In this document: one piece after another, positions 15,252 through 21,496 of the stretch | Layout: each line of letters begins with the position of its first letter | Position numbering within the stretch: the first letter of the stretch is position 1 | Translations under genes and position numbers: made by a program | From: CAYUCE01 sp964443275 | GTDB lineage: Bacteria; Bipolaricaulota; Bipolaricaulia; CAYUCE01 | Assembly: GCA_964443275.1 (NCBI GenBank) | Contig: CAYUCE010000029.1 | Coordinates: 1 to 21,496, forward strand | Reading direction: 5' to 3' | DNA: 21,496 nt | The notes under the pieces: model-generated | The model's database searches: none | Told to the model about the DNA's origin: nothing | The model's input: only the letters and a program-made list of their open reading frames with translations

Positions 15252-16130
15252 ATGAAGATAATCCGCACTATAGAAGAGACCAGAAAGATAGTAGCCAAAA
15301 GGCTAAAAGCTGGGGAGAAAATAGGTTTGGTCCCTACTATGGGCTATTTTCATGCTGGCCATCTGCGATTGATGGAGCGGGCCAGGGAATCAAGCGATTT
15401 TTTGGCAGTAAGCCTTTTCGTAAATCCTACCCAATTTGGCCCAGAGGAGGATTTAAAGTCTTATCCGCGCGACTTTGACAGGGACAGGAAACTTGCTCGA
15501 AAGCAGGGTGTGGACCTGCTTTTTGCCCCGGCCGATGAGGAGATGTATCCTCGAGGACCACTAATACAAGTATCGGTAAAAAAACTCGCCGATACTTTAT
15601 GCGGAGCCAGAAGGGAAGGGCATTTTTGGGGAGTACTGCTCGTGGTGGCCAAGCTATTTAACATTTTCCGGCCGGATATTGCTGTCTTCGGGCAAAAGGA
15701 TGCCCAACAGTTATTTATAATCAAACGGTTAGTAGAAGATCTAAATTTTGATATTAAGATCATCGCCTGCCCCACGGTACGAGAAGAAGACGGGCTGGCT
15801 ATCAGCTCTCGGAATAAATATCTAACTTCCAAACAGAGGGAGGAAGCATCCGTCTTATATCGATCATTACAGAAAGCCAAGCAGCTTATCCAAGACGGGG
15901 AAAGGGAAAGTTCACATATAATAGGTCAAATGGCCGATTTAATCCAAAGAGCGGATTGTCAAATAGATTATATCCAGATAGTGGAAACTGAAACCTTTCA
16001 ACCTATTGAAAGACTGAAAGGTCAGTTCTTAATAGCTTTAGCAGTCTATTTCGGTCAGGCCAGACTTATTGATAATATGATTATGGAAGAGGAAGATGGG
16101 GAATTTAAAGAGGTGGAAGCGATTAATTGA
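15252..16130 (+). CDS. panC: Pantothenate synthetase
   Basis: A 292-residue enzyme that joins pantoate to beta-alanine with ATP, the last step of pantothenate (coenzyme A precursor) synthesis in the cytoplasm. All family landmarks are present: PTMG at 28-31, the nucleotidyl-transferase HxGH as HAGH at 34-37, FVNPTQF, then FGQKDAQQ, and the KMSKS-like ISSRNKYL. The length is normal. It starts 11 bases after the M1-like gene, with no strong Shine-Dalgarno. Its stop overlaps the tsaE start by four bases (ATTAATTGA region), so the two are translated in a coupled way. Other pantothenate genes (panB, panD) are not in the window. Confidence 0.95.
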   Translation: MKIIRTIEETRKIVAKRLKAGEKIGLVPTMGYFHAGHLRLMERARESSDFLAVSLFVNPTQFGPEEDLKSYPRDFDRDRKLARKQGVDLLFAPADEEMYPRGPLIQVSVKKLADTLCGARREGHFWGVLLVVAKLFNIFRPDIAVFGQKDAQQLFIIKRLVEDLNFDIKIIACPTVREEDGLAISSRNKYLTSKQREEASVLYRSLQKAKQLIQDGERESSHIIGQMADLIQRADCQIDYIQIVETETFQPIERLKGQFLIALAVYFGQARLIDNMIMEEEDGEFKEVEAIN

Positions 16131-16582
16131 GGGAGTTTATAACTGAAAGCCGGGAGGAGACAATTCAGTTGGGAAAAAAATTAGCTAAAGCGGTTTCTCC
16201 CGGAAGACCCGTTGCTTTGATTGGCAAGCTGGGAGCCGGAAAGACTACCTTTGTAAAGGGATTAGCAAAAGGTTTGCAAATAGAGAGCCAAATTGTCTCC
16301 CCCACCTTTTTGCTAATTAAGGAGTACACAAGCGGCAGATTGCCTCTATACCATATAGATGCTTATAGAATATCTGATCCCCAAGAGCTTTCGGAGGTAG
16401 GCGTCGAGGATTATCTATTGAATACCGAGGGGATCACGGTGATTGAATGGGCAGAGAAGGTAAGGGAGATGTTGCCTCCCAACTGTATAGAAGTAAAGAT
16501 CGAGATTATGGGAAAAGAAAGAAGGAAGTTTACCTTTAAGAATTTCCAATTTGAATCAACGAAAAGTGCCATTTGCTCATAA
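16127..16582 (+). CDS. tsaE: tRNA threonylcarbamoyladenosine biosynthesis ATPase TsaE
   Basis: A 151-residue P-loop ATPase, the usual TsaE length. Walker A is GKLGAGKTT at residues 33-41, followed by the family segments SPTFLLIKEY and HIDAYRI, then a Walker-B-like VIEWAEKV. TsaE works with TsaB and TsaD to place t6A on ANN-decoding tRNAs, and is needed for turnover of that complex. I chose TTG 16127, which overlaps the panC stop by four bases; the purine-rich GAGGTGG just upstream can serve as Shine-Dalgarno. No other ATG near the start would keep the N-terminal segment. The Walker motifs are intact, so the protein should be active. Confidence 0.92.
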   Translation: MREFITESREETIQLGKKLAKAVSPGRPVALIGKLGAGKTTFVKGLAKGLQIESQIVSPTFLLIKEYTSGRLPLYHIDAYRISDPQELSEVGVEDYLLNTEGITVIEWAEKVREMLPPNCIEVKIEIMGKERRKFTFKNFQFESTKSAICS

Positions 16583-16600
16583 ACTAAAACTTAGTATAAT
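16573..16600 (+). promoter_or_regulatory. Promoter upstream of the YkuK-family gene
   Basis: TATAAT at 16595-16600 is exact. TTGCTC at 16573-16578 lies 16 bases upstream and keeps the TTGC start seen in the two other promoters of this window. The site sits partly in the end of tsaE. Transcription would begin near 16607 and the Shine-Dalgarno GGAGG lies at 16617-16621. Confidence 0.6.
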
Positions 16601-16626
16601 ATATCCGAAATATACGGAGGATTTAT

Positions 16627-17118
16627 ATGATAGAGGATAATTCTAAATTTTACAGTCCTACCAAAGGAAGGATGGAATTTAGGGAAGTCATCGAAGATCT
16701 AGTCCTTTCCATGAATGAAGCCCCTAATGAGCGCTATGAGCTAGTTGTGGGGACCGATTCTCATTCCCCTCCGGGGATAGGAAAGGCCGATTTTGTGTCG
16801 GCGATTATAATCCATAAAATTGGCAAGGGTGGACGTTACTTTTGGACCCGAACCCAGGAAGATGATATCCACAGCTTGCGGCAGAAGATATATAAAGAGG
16901 CTACCTTATCCTTTCAACTGGCCCGCAGGCTAATGGAGGAATTGGAGTTTCATTCTCTTCTTGAATACAACTTGGAGATACACGTGGACATCGGTGAAAA
17001 CGGCAGGACTAAACAGATGATTGATGAGGTAGTAGGGATGATAGTGGGGTCCGGTTTTGCGGTAAAGACAAAACCCGAAGCCTACGGTGCATCTTCGGTT
17101 GCTGATAAACACGCATAA
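16627..17118 (+). CDS. YkuK-family (DUF458) ribonuclease H-like protein
   Basis: A 163-residue protein of the YkuK/DUF458 family, predicted to have an RNase H-like fold. Characteristic pieces are FYSPTKGRMEF at the N-terminus, VVGTDSHSP with D44 on the first strand, and VDIGENGRTKQMIDEVVGMI before the end. It finishes with KPEAYGASSVADKHA, also typical. No enzymatic activity has been firmly shown for the family to my knowledge; D44 and the later Asp residues would fit a metal site. A strong Shine-Dalgarno (GGAGG, 16617-16621) five bases before the ATG and its own promoter suggest independent expression. In Gram-positive relatives the family is linked to sporulation, but nothing here supports that for this organism. 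Confidence 0.88.
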   Translation: MIEDNSKFYSPTKGRMEFREVIEDLVLSMNEAPNERYELVVGTDSHSPPGIGKADFVSAIIIHKIGKGGRYFWTRTQEDDIHSLRQKIYKEATLSFQLARRLMEELEFHSLLEYNLEIHVDIGENGRTKQMIDEVVGMIVGSGFAVKTKPEAYGASSVADKHA

Positions 17119-17180
17119 GTTACCTTTTTAAACCAATACCAAATTAGCCATCCTCCCATCTTTTGTCTTTCCCGCCATAG

Positions 17181-17242
17181 GTAGGGAATGGCCTCTGCGC
17201 CATTCCGGCACGTTTCGGTTGGGCACAGAGGCCCAACCCTAC
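17181..17242. repeat. REP-like structured palindromic element with two alternative folds
   Basis: Two perfect 8-bp hairpins lie side by side: GGAATGGC/GCCATTCC (17185-17192, 17199-17206) and GGTTGGGC/GCCCAACC (17217-17224, 17231-17238). GTAGGG (17181-17186) and CCCTAC (17237-17242) pair across them. The segment GGCCTCTG (17190-17197) is also exactly complementary to CAGAGGCC (17226-17233), so one long hairpin competes with the two small ones, or the loops kiss. TTTTT at 17244-17248 follows, so the second hairpin may also terminate transcription from the YkuK gene. It resembles repetitive extragenic palindromes. The 17119-17180 stretch before it shows nothing I can assign. Confidence 0.8.
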
Positions 17243-17262
17243 GTTTTTATGATATGCCAGAT

Positions 17263-17288
17263 GTAGACAATGGCCTCTGTGTCATTCC
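17263..17288. repeat. Partial second copy of the REP-like unit
   Basis: GTAGACAATGGCCTCTG and GTGTCATTCC repeat the left half of the element at 17181-17206 with only a few substitutions (GG to AC near the start, C to T in the right arm). The hairpin is weakened by one mismatch and the right-hand partner is missing. The copy stands in the same orientation as the first. Confidence 0.65.
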
Positions 17289-17344
17289 CAAGGTTTTCGT
17301 GCGGCTAAATAGATACGCAAACTTTTTAGCAGTTAAATATGTTT

Positions 17345-17353
17345 TGTTATACT
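17345..17353 (+). promoter_or_regulatory. Extended -10 promoter for the GT2/PIG-L genes
   Basis: TGTTATACT at 17345-17353 is an extended -10 (TGn plus TATACT). The -35 region (TTTAGC at 17325-17330, 17-base spacer) is poor, as is usual with extended -10 sites. The start would be near 17360, leaving about 110 bases of leader before ATG 17470. That leader contains no conserved structure that I can recognise. Confidence 0.45.
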
Positions 17354-17469
17354 GAAGATTTGGTGGATTTAACCAGTAGTGGGAGATTAGACTATTTATC
17401 CTATTTGAGTTTGAGGTCATTCAATATGAACGCTGAAAGCAGAGAGTGAATATTGGAGAGGTGCTGAAA

Positions 17470-18168
17470 ATGGAAACCCTAATAATCGTTCCTATATTCA
17501 ACGAAAAAGAGCACATATTTGAGGTAATCTGTAAGATCAAGCAATTTAAAGATGAAACTTGCGATATACTGGTTATAGACGATGGATCGGATGATGGTAG
17601 TACGGAGTTTATTCAGAACATTCCCGGTATTTTGACCCGCTTTCACTCTAGAAATCAAGGTTATGGAAAGACATTGATCGAGGGGTTTACAATTGCCATT
17701 GATAATGGTTATCGATATGCACTCACCATCGATTGTGACCAGCAGCACCAGCCTGCGCTCATACCGAAGTTTATTCAAACCATACAGGATAAAGCAGTAG
17801 ATATAATTTCGGGGAGCCGGTATATAGATGGAAGCGCAAAAGAAGTTGAAGTGCCTAACCAAAGGAAGGCGATTAATCGTAAAATTACCCGTAAGATAAA
17901 TGAGTTAACCGGCTATGGGTTGACCGATTCATTTTGCGGTTTTAAGATCTATAAAGTTTCCTCTTTAAGGAAATTGGAGCTTAAGGAAGAAAGCTACGGA
18001 ATGCCGCTTGAACTTTGGATTAAAGCTCATAAGGAAGGGTTAAAAGTGGAAGAAATTCCGGTACCCTTGATTTATAAAGAACCGGATAGGAGCTTTGGTC
18101 AGGATTTGGATGATCCTGAAAAGAGGTATAGGTATTATTTGCAAGTTATGGAGGAGGCGCTATGTTAG
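17470..18168 (+). CDS. Family 2 glycosyltransferase
   Basis: A 232-residue GT2 (GT-A fold) enzyme. The nucleotide-sugar site shows PIFNE near the start and VIDDGSDDGS with D37-D38, the DxD is D88-C-D90 in TIDCDQQHQP, and GSRYIDG follows the second strand. It resembles the polyprenyl-phosphate glycosyltransferase branch, but there is no C-terminal membrane anchor, so the acceptor cannot be guessed from sequence. I chose ATG 17470, with GGAGAGGTG at 17455-17463 as Shine-Dalgarno, over the GTG at 17446. The stop overlaps the next gene (PIG-L deacetylase) by seven bases, which suggests that the two enzymes act in one pathway: sugar addition and then deacetylation. Confidence 0.85.
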   Translation: METLIIVPIFNEKEHIFEVICKIKQFKDETCDILVIDDGSDDGSTEFIQNIPGILTRFHSRNQGYGKTLIEGFTIAIDNGYRYALTIDCDQQHQPALIPKFIQTIQDKAVDIISGSRYIDGSAKEVEVPNQRKAINRKITRKINELTGYGLTDSFCGFKIYKVSSLRKLELKEESYGMPLELWIKAHKEGLKVEEIPVPLIYKEPDRSFGQDLDDPEKRYRYYLQVMEEALC

Positions 18169-18848
18169 ACGTTTTAGTGATGGCAGCCCATCCGGACGAT
18201 GCCGAATTAAGCACCGGGGGAACAATAGTTGCCCTTAAGGAAAAGGGTTACAAAGTGGGGATCTTGGATTTAACCGATGGTGAACCTACCCCTCGGGGGA
18301 CCCGAAAGATTAGATTGAAGGAAGCAGAACAGGCCAGAAAAGAGTTGGGTATAGATTTCAGGAAGACCCTCGATTTGGACAATAGATATCTGATGGACTC
18401 CCGGTTAGCTAGAGAAAAGGTGGCCGAAGTTATGAGGGAACAAAGGCCAAGTATAATCCTTTCTCACTACCCGGGTGATGTGCATCCTGATCATGCTGCG
18501 GCCGCTCGGATATGCAAATACGCCCGATTTTACGCCAAATTGACCAAAACTGAAATGTCCGGTGATCCCTACTACCCTCCGGTTTGGTTTAATTTTTATG
18601 CTATGCATCTTAGGAGATTTTTCAAACCGTCTTTTATTATGGATATTAGCGACAGTATGGAGGCGAAAATGAAAGCGGTCCGATGCTATCAATCTCAGTT
18701 TGGCTCCTCTATGGAAGAGGGGGGATTCGAAGATTATATACGAAATATTAATAGAATGTGGGGATCAAGAATTGGGGTCAACTACGGCGAACCATTTTAC
18801 TCTCCCGAGGAGCTGGGCTTGAAAGGGATAGAGGACTTGGTCAGGTAG
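18162..18848 (+). CDS. bshB1: PIG-L family N-acetylglucosaminyl deacetylase, BshB1-like
   Basis: A 228-residue zinc-dependent LmbE/PIG-L deacetylase. The zinc site AHPDD is at residues 9-13 and HPDH at 108-111; the segments TDGEPTPRGT and RYQS/CYQSQF later in the chain match BshB1, which removes acetate from GlcNAc-malate in bacillithiol synthesis. Related PIG-L enzymes act on other N-acetyl sugars, so the substrate is not certain. It overlaps the preceding GT2 gene by seven bases and is followed after 49 bases by a gene that may be a remote BshC relative. No GT4 gene that could be bshA is in the window. The Shine-Dalgarno is GGAGG within the end of the GT2 gene. Confidence 0.85.
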   Translation: MLDVLVMAAHPDDAELSTGGTIVALKEKGYKVGILDLTDGEPTPRGTRKIRLKEAEQARKELGIDFRKTLDLDNRYLMDSRLAREKVAEVMREQRPSIILSHYPGDVHPDHAAAARICKYARFYAKLTKTEMSGDPYYPPVWFNFYAMHLRRFFKPSFIMDISDSMEAKMKAVRCYQSQFGSSMEEGGFEDYIRNINRMWGSRIGVNYGEPFYSPEELGLKGIEDLVR

Positions 18849-18855
18849 TCCGGGC

Positions 18856-18886
18856 TTGTAGGATTGTTTTTAAACTAGGATAAAAT
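18856..18886 (+). promoter_or_regulatory. Weak possible promoter before the BshC-like gene
   Basis: TAAAAT at 18881-18886 could be a -10. The best -35, TTGTAG at 18856-18861, is 19 bases away, longer than ideal. If used, transcription would begin about five bases before ATG 18898; there is no Shine-Dalgarno there. The gene may instead be read from the upstream operon. Confidence 0.25.
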
Positions 18887-18897
18887 ATTTATAAGCT

Positions 18898-20355
18898 ATG
18901 AATCCGGAACCGAGAATTCCAGAAGAAAATGGCGAATATGTTTTCTCTTCTGGAAACGGCGATATACCTTCTTGTTTAAAAGATAATGCCCAGAAGTTAA
19001 GCCAGGTAGACCAAAAAATTGGTGGGTGCGACTTCCAACTTTTAAGGAATTCCCTGCGTGAGAAGATCCTAAAGCAAGCTTGTGATTATTCCAATCAAGA
19101 GGCGAGAGGGGGCCAGAAAATACTGGCTACCGGGCATCAGCCACTTTTTTATCATCCGGGAATCCTGTCCAAGGAACTTACCTTGGAGAAATTTAACGGT
19201 CAGTTTGTCTGTATTAATTTCTCGGTGGATACGGATGTTACAACGGAGATAAGTGCGAAGGTTCCCTTCAGAAGGGAGGGACGTTATCTTACGCATCAGT
19301 TGGTGTTAATTGACAATTCCCAAAAGTCCGTATTTGCTAAGCTAAAAACTCCCTCTTTAAAAACCATAGAAAACTTTGCCCAGATGGTTACAGAACGCCT
19401 GAAGTCCCTAGAGAATAATAAGATTAAAAAATGGGCAGATCAATTCTTACAGATTGCGATGGATAATGGGGAAAACTACTCCAACTACCGAGATTGGTTC
19501 GCGTTTTCCACCCGGGACTTTCTTAAATCAAATTATCTACAACTTCCCATATCCCAAGTTTGGGAGACCGAGGAAGCAAAGCTTTTTATCGCCGATATCC
19601 TGAATAGATATGAGCAATTTAGGAACCATTACAATCAGGCATTGGAAGATTATCAAAAGAAATACGGAAATTTACCCGCATCCAAACTTACCCGGGGAGA
19701 GCTACCTTTTTGGACCGTAAGTGCACATGGGGAAAGAGAGAAGGTTTTTGTGGACGATTTAGAAGGTAGTGGGAAGGTAGGAGAGACTTTACTTTACCCT
19801 CGGGCAATAACTTTGACCCTTTTTTGCAGGCTTTTTCTGTGCGATTTATTTATCCACGGGGTAGGGGGAGCAAGATATGAAAGTGCTACTGATCAGATTA
19901 TTAAAGGTGTCTATCGGGTAACACCGCCCAAATATGCTTTCATCTCCCTCACTTTACACTTGCCGGAACCGAAGCCGAAGGTTCAAAAAACGCAAAGAAA
20001 GAACTTAGAAGAAGGTTTAAGAATCCTGGAAGAGAATCCGGAAAAATACGCTCGCTGCCCGGGGATTGGTGAAGAGGAAAGGGGAGGGATTCAAAGTCTG
20101 CTGGATGAAAAGAATGAGTTAGTTGGTCGGTTGAAATCAAATAATGGTCATAACGAGGAGGTAATTGAAAGGTTAAATCTGGTAAATAAAGAGCTTGAAG
20201 GGATGCTTTCCGACATTAAAAGCGATTGGGAACGGAAATTGGCTGAGCTGAAAGTGGCTCTTCATGATAAGAGGATAATAGAAGCCAGGGACTATCCTTT
20301 CTTTTTCTATCCCTTACAGGAGATCAAGGGGATAGTTGACCATATCTTCAGATAA
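18898..20355 (+). CDS. Putative BshC-like protein (remote relative of the bacillithiol cysteine ligase)
   Basis: A 485-residue protein. Residues 79-81 (GHQ) in TGHQPLFYHPG recall the GxQxG(L/P) nucleotide-like loop at the same place in BshC. A strongly conserved-looking block, DLFIHGVGGARYE around residues 316-328, falls where BshC has its conserved core, and a coiled coil spans roughly 365-455, as BshC also has. The typical BshC motif WLAGEDHDF is not visible; the equivalent stretch reads VCINFSVDTDV. So this is at best a distant homologue. Its position after a PIG-L deacetylase is the strongest argument for a role in a bacillithiol-like pathway (addition of cysteine to an amino sugar). It ends overlapping prfA by eight bases, tail to tail. 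Confidence 0.55.
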   Translation: MNPEPRIPEENGEYVFSSGNGDIPSCLKDNAQKLSQVDQKIGGCDFQLLRNSLREKILKQACDYSNQEARGGQKILATGHQPLFYHPGILSKELTLEKFNGQFVCINFSVDTDVTTEISAKVPFRREGRYLTHQLVLIDNSQKSVFAKLKTPSLKTIENFAQMVTERLKSLENNKIKKWADQFLQIAMDNGENYSNYRDWFAFSTRDFLKSNYLQLPISQVWETEEAKLFIADILNRYEQFRNHYNQALEDYQKKYGNLPASKLTRGELPFWTVSAHGEREKVFVDDLEGSGKVGETLLYPRAITLTLFCRLFLCDLFIHGVGGARYESATDQIIKGVYRVTPPKYAFISLTLHLPEPKPKVQKTQRKNLEEGLRILEENPEKYARCPGIGEEERGGIQSLLDEKNELVGRLKSNNGHNEEVIERLNLVNKELEGMLSDIKSDWERKLAELKVALHDKRIIEARDYPFFFYPLQEIKGIVDHIFR

Positions 20356-21439
20356 GTTCGGAGTACTCTTCAATATTTTCTAACATTTTCTCTCGTTCAA
20401 AAGCCGCCAACTTATTTATAAGTAAGTCTAGGTTTCCCTCCAAAATCTCCTCTAATTGATAGACGGTAAGTTCTATTCGATGATCGGTAACTCGATTTTG
20501 GGGGAAGTTGTAAGTTCTTATCTTTTCGCTTCTCCTTCCGTGGCCTATTTGATCTTTTCGCTTTTCACTTCTTTTTTTCTTTTTTTCTTCCTCCATCTTT
20601 TCTTTTAGCCTGGCTCTTAGGATGCGCATCGCTTTCTTCCGGTTTTTGTGCTGTGAACTTTCATCCTGACAACTAACTGTTAGATCGGCGGGCAGGTGGG
20701 TGATCCTCACTGCCGAATCGGTGACATTAGCATGCTGTCCGCCCGGCCCGGAGGATCTAAAAGTCTCTATCTTAAGGTCATTAGGATTAATTTCCACTTC
20801 TACCTCCTCGGCTTCCGGAAGGACGGCAACCGATGCCGTGGAGGTATGGATTCTACCGGAGGACTCGGTGTCTGGCACCCTTTGTACTCTATGTACCCCA
20901 CTTTCGTATTTTAAGTTTTTGAAGGCGTTCTTTCCCTCTGCGGCGAAAATTATCCTTTTAAATCCCCCTCGGGAGGTGGGACTAGAGTCCATCAGCTCAA
21001 TTTTCCAATTCTTCTCTTCTGCGTATCTGGCATACATCCTGAAAAGATCAGCAGCAAATAGTGCAGATTCCGCGCCCCCGGCTCCGGCTCTGATTTCCAT
21101 TATGGCGTTTCTTTTGTCCAAGATATCTTCAGGTAATAGTATTTCCTTTATTTCTTCGGTTAGTTTATCTCTCTTTTTTTGGTTGTCTTCCAAATCGCTT
21201 TTGATTAACTCCTTCATTTCGGGGTCTTCCTCAATGGTTAGCATGTCTTCCTCTTCACTAATTTCCTGTTGGAGTCCTTTTAGCTTTTTATACTTTTCAG
21301 TTATTTTTTTAAGGGAAGAATATTGCTTGGACAGTTCCTGGTAGCGGTCGCTATTTATGACTTCCGGGTCCCGCATTAGCTGCTCTAAATCTTTTTTCTT
21401 TTCGATAAGAGTATCTAGCTTGTTAATAATGTCACTCAT
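20348..21439 (-). CDS. prfA: Peptide chain release factor 1
   Basis: A 363-residue RF1. The peptidyl-tRNA hydrolysis motif GGQ is at residues 233-235 (SSGPGGQHANVTDSA), and the tripeptide that reads UAA and UAG is PDT at 189-191, against PAT in E. coli; RF2 would have SPF here. The first 110 residues form the usual helical domain. I chose the ATG at 21437-21439 (MSDIINKL), preceded by GGTGG four bases away; the frame is open further upstream for 16 codons, but without a Shine-Dalgarno. The 57 bases between this start and the edge of the window show nothing else I can support. It converges on the BshC-like gene with an eight-base overlap. Confidence 0.95.
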   Translation of the reverse strand: MSDIINKLDTLIEKKKDLEQLMRDPEVINSDRYQELSKQYSSLKKITEKYKKLKGLQQEISEEEDMLTIEEDPEMKELIKSDLEDNQKKRDKLTEEIKEILLPEDILDKRNAIMEIRAGAGGAESALFAADLFRMYARYAEEKNWKIELMDSSPTSRGGFKRIIFAAEGKNAFKNLKYESGVHRVQRVPDTESSGRIHTSTASVAVLPEAEEVEVEINPNDLKIETFRSSGPGGQHANVTDSAVRITHLPADLTVSCQDESSQHKNRKKAMRILRARLKEKMEEEKKKKRSEKRKDQIGHGRRSEKIRTYNFPQNRVTDHRIELTVYQLEEILEGNLDLLINKLAAFEREKMLENIEEYSELI

Positions 21440-21496
21440 TTTACCACCGCACCAATTTAAGTGAATAGTAAGCTTTGATTCAACCACTTGGGGATA

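Noticed and set aside
15461..15880. 139-codon minus-strand frame
   Set aside because: Shadow of panC, whose family motifs are all intact.
17426..17449. Seven-codon leader peptide before the GT2 gene
   Set aside because: It has no Shine-Dalgarno, no runs of a regulatory amino acid and no attenuator-like hairpins after it.
17479..17862. 127-codon minus-strand frame
   Set aside because: Shadow of the GT2 gene; no Shine-Dalgarno and no recognisable motif.
20700..21344. 214-codon open frame on the plus strand
   Set aside because: It is antisense to prfA, which carries intact GGQ and PDT motifs. The serine-rich translation is typical of a shadow of a lysine/glutamate-rich gene.
1..21496. CRISPR array or rRNA genes
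   Set aside because: No regularly spaced direct repeats and no rRNA signature sequences were seen on either strand.

Overview
The window is a scaffold piece from an uncultured bacterium, holding a type I restriction-modification (RM) island on the left (about 120-10551) and a chromosomal housekeeping region on the right (10676-21496). The housekeeping half suggests a diderm host: an M1-like peptidase appears fused to a C-terminal region resembling an outer-membrane beta-barrel. panC, tsaE, a YkuK-family gene, bacillithiol-type genes and a canonical RF1 gene fit many phyla, so I do not name one. By eye the island is AT-richer than the right half. Exactly 100 Ns at 12516-12615 mark a scaffold gap of unknown true size.

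Island, all on the + strand: a small Xre-type regulator behind an extended -10 promoter, radC, hsdM, a RhuM-family gene, a KilA-N gene, hsdS, a HEPN-like gene, a decayed hsdR start, a decayed fic gene behind two tandem dyads, an intact hsdR and a YgjP-like metallopeptidase gene. The RM core (hsdM, hsdS, hsdR) is open and keeps its catalytic motifs. Several accessory genes are damaged: the regulator, RhuM and HEPN-like genes each appear to be one base short near the 3' end, and fic has lost its catalytic centre. The locus therefore looks like a composite RM/defence island in which toxin-like passengers decay while the RM enzyme is kept.

Right half: a tRNA-Gly(CCC) gene has a clear promoter and is followed without a gap by the Shine-Dalgarno of a small membrane zinc-ribbon gene. 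Next come a CNNM/CBS (CorC/HlyC-like) membrane protein gene cut by the gap, a 5'-truncated M1-like peptidase gene, panC and tsaE (overlapping), and a YkuK-family gene. An intergenic region then carries a structured palindromic repeat and a partial second copy. After it come a GT2 glycosyltransferase gene, a PIG-L deacetylase gene (bshB1-like) that overlaps it, and a third gene that may be a remote BshC relative. prfA lies on the opposite strand and overlaps the 3' end of that last gene.

The most interesting points are the GT2/PIG-L/BshC-like cassette (a possible thiol or amino-sugar pathway without the usual GT4 BshA), the decayed gene cluster between hsdS and hsdR with its duplicated 25-bp dyads, a perfect 30-bp palindrome inside the KilA-N gene, the M1-barrel protein lacking GxMEN, and the tRNA-mRNA arrangement.
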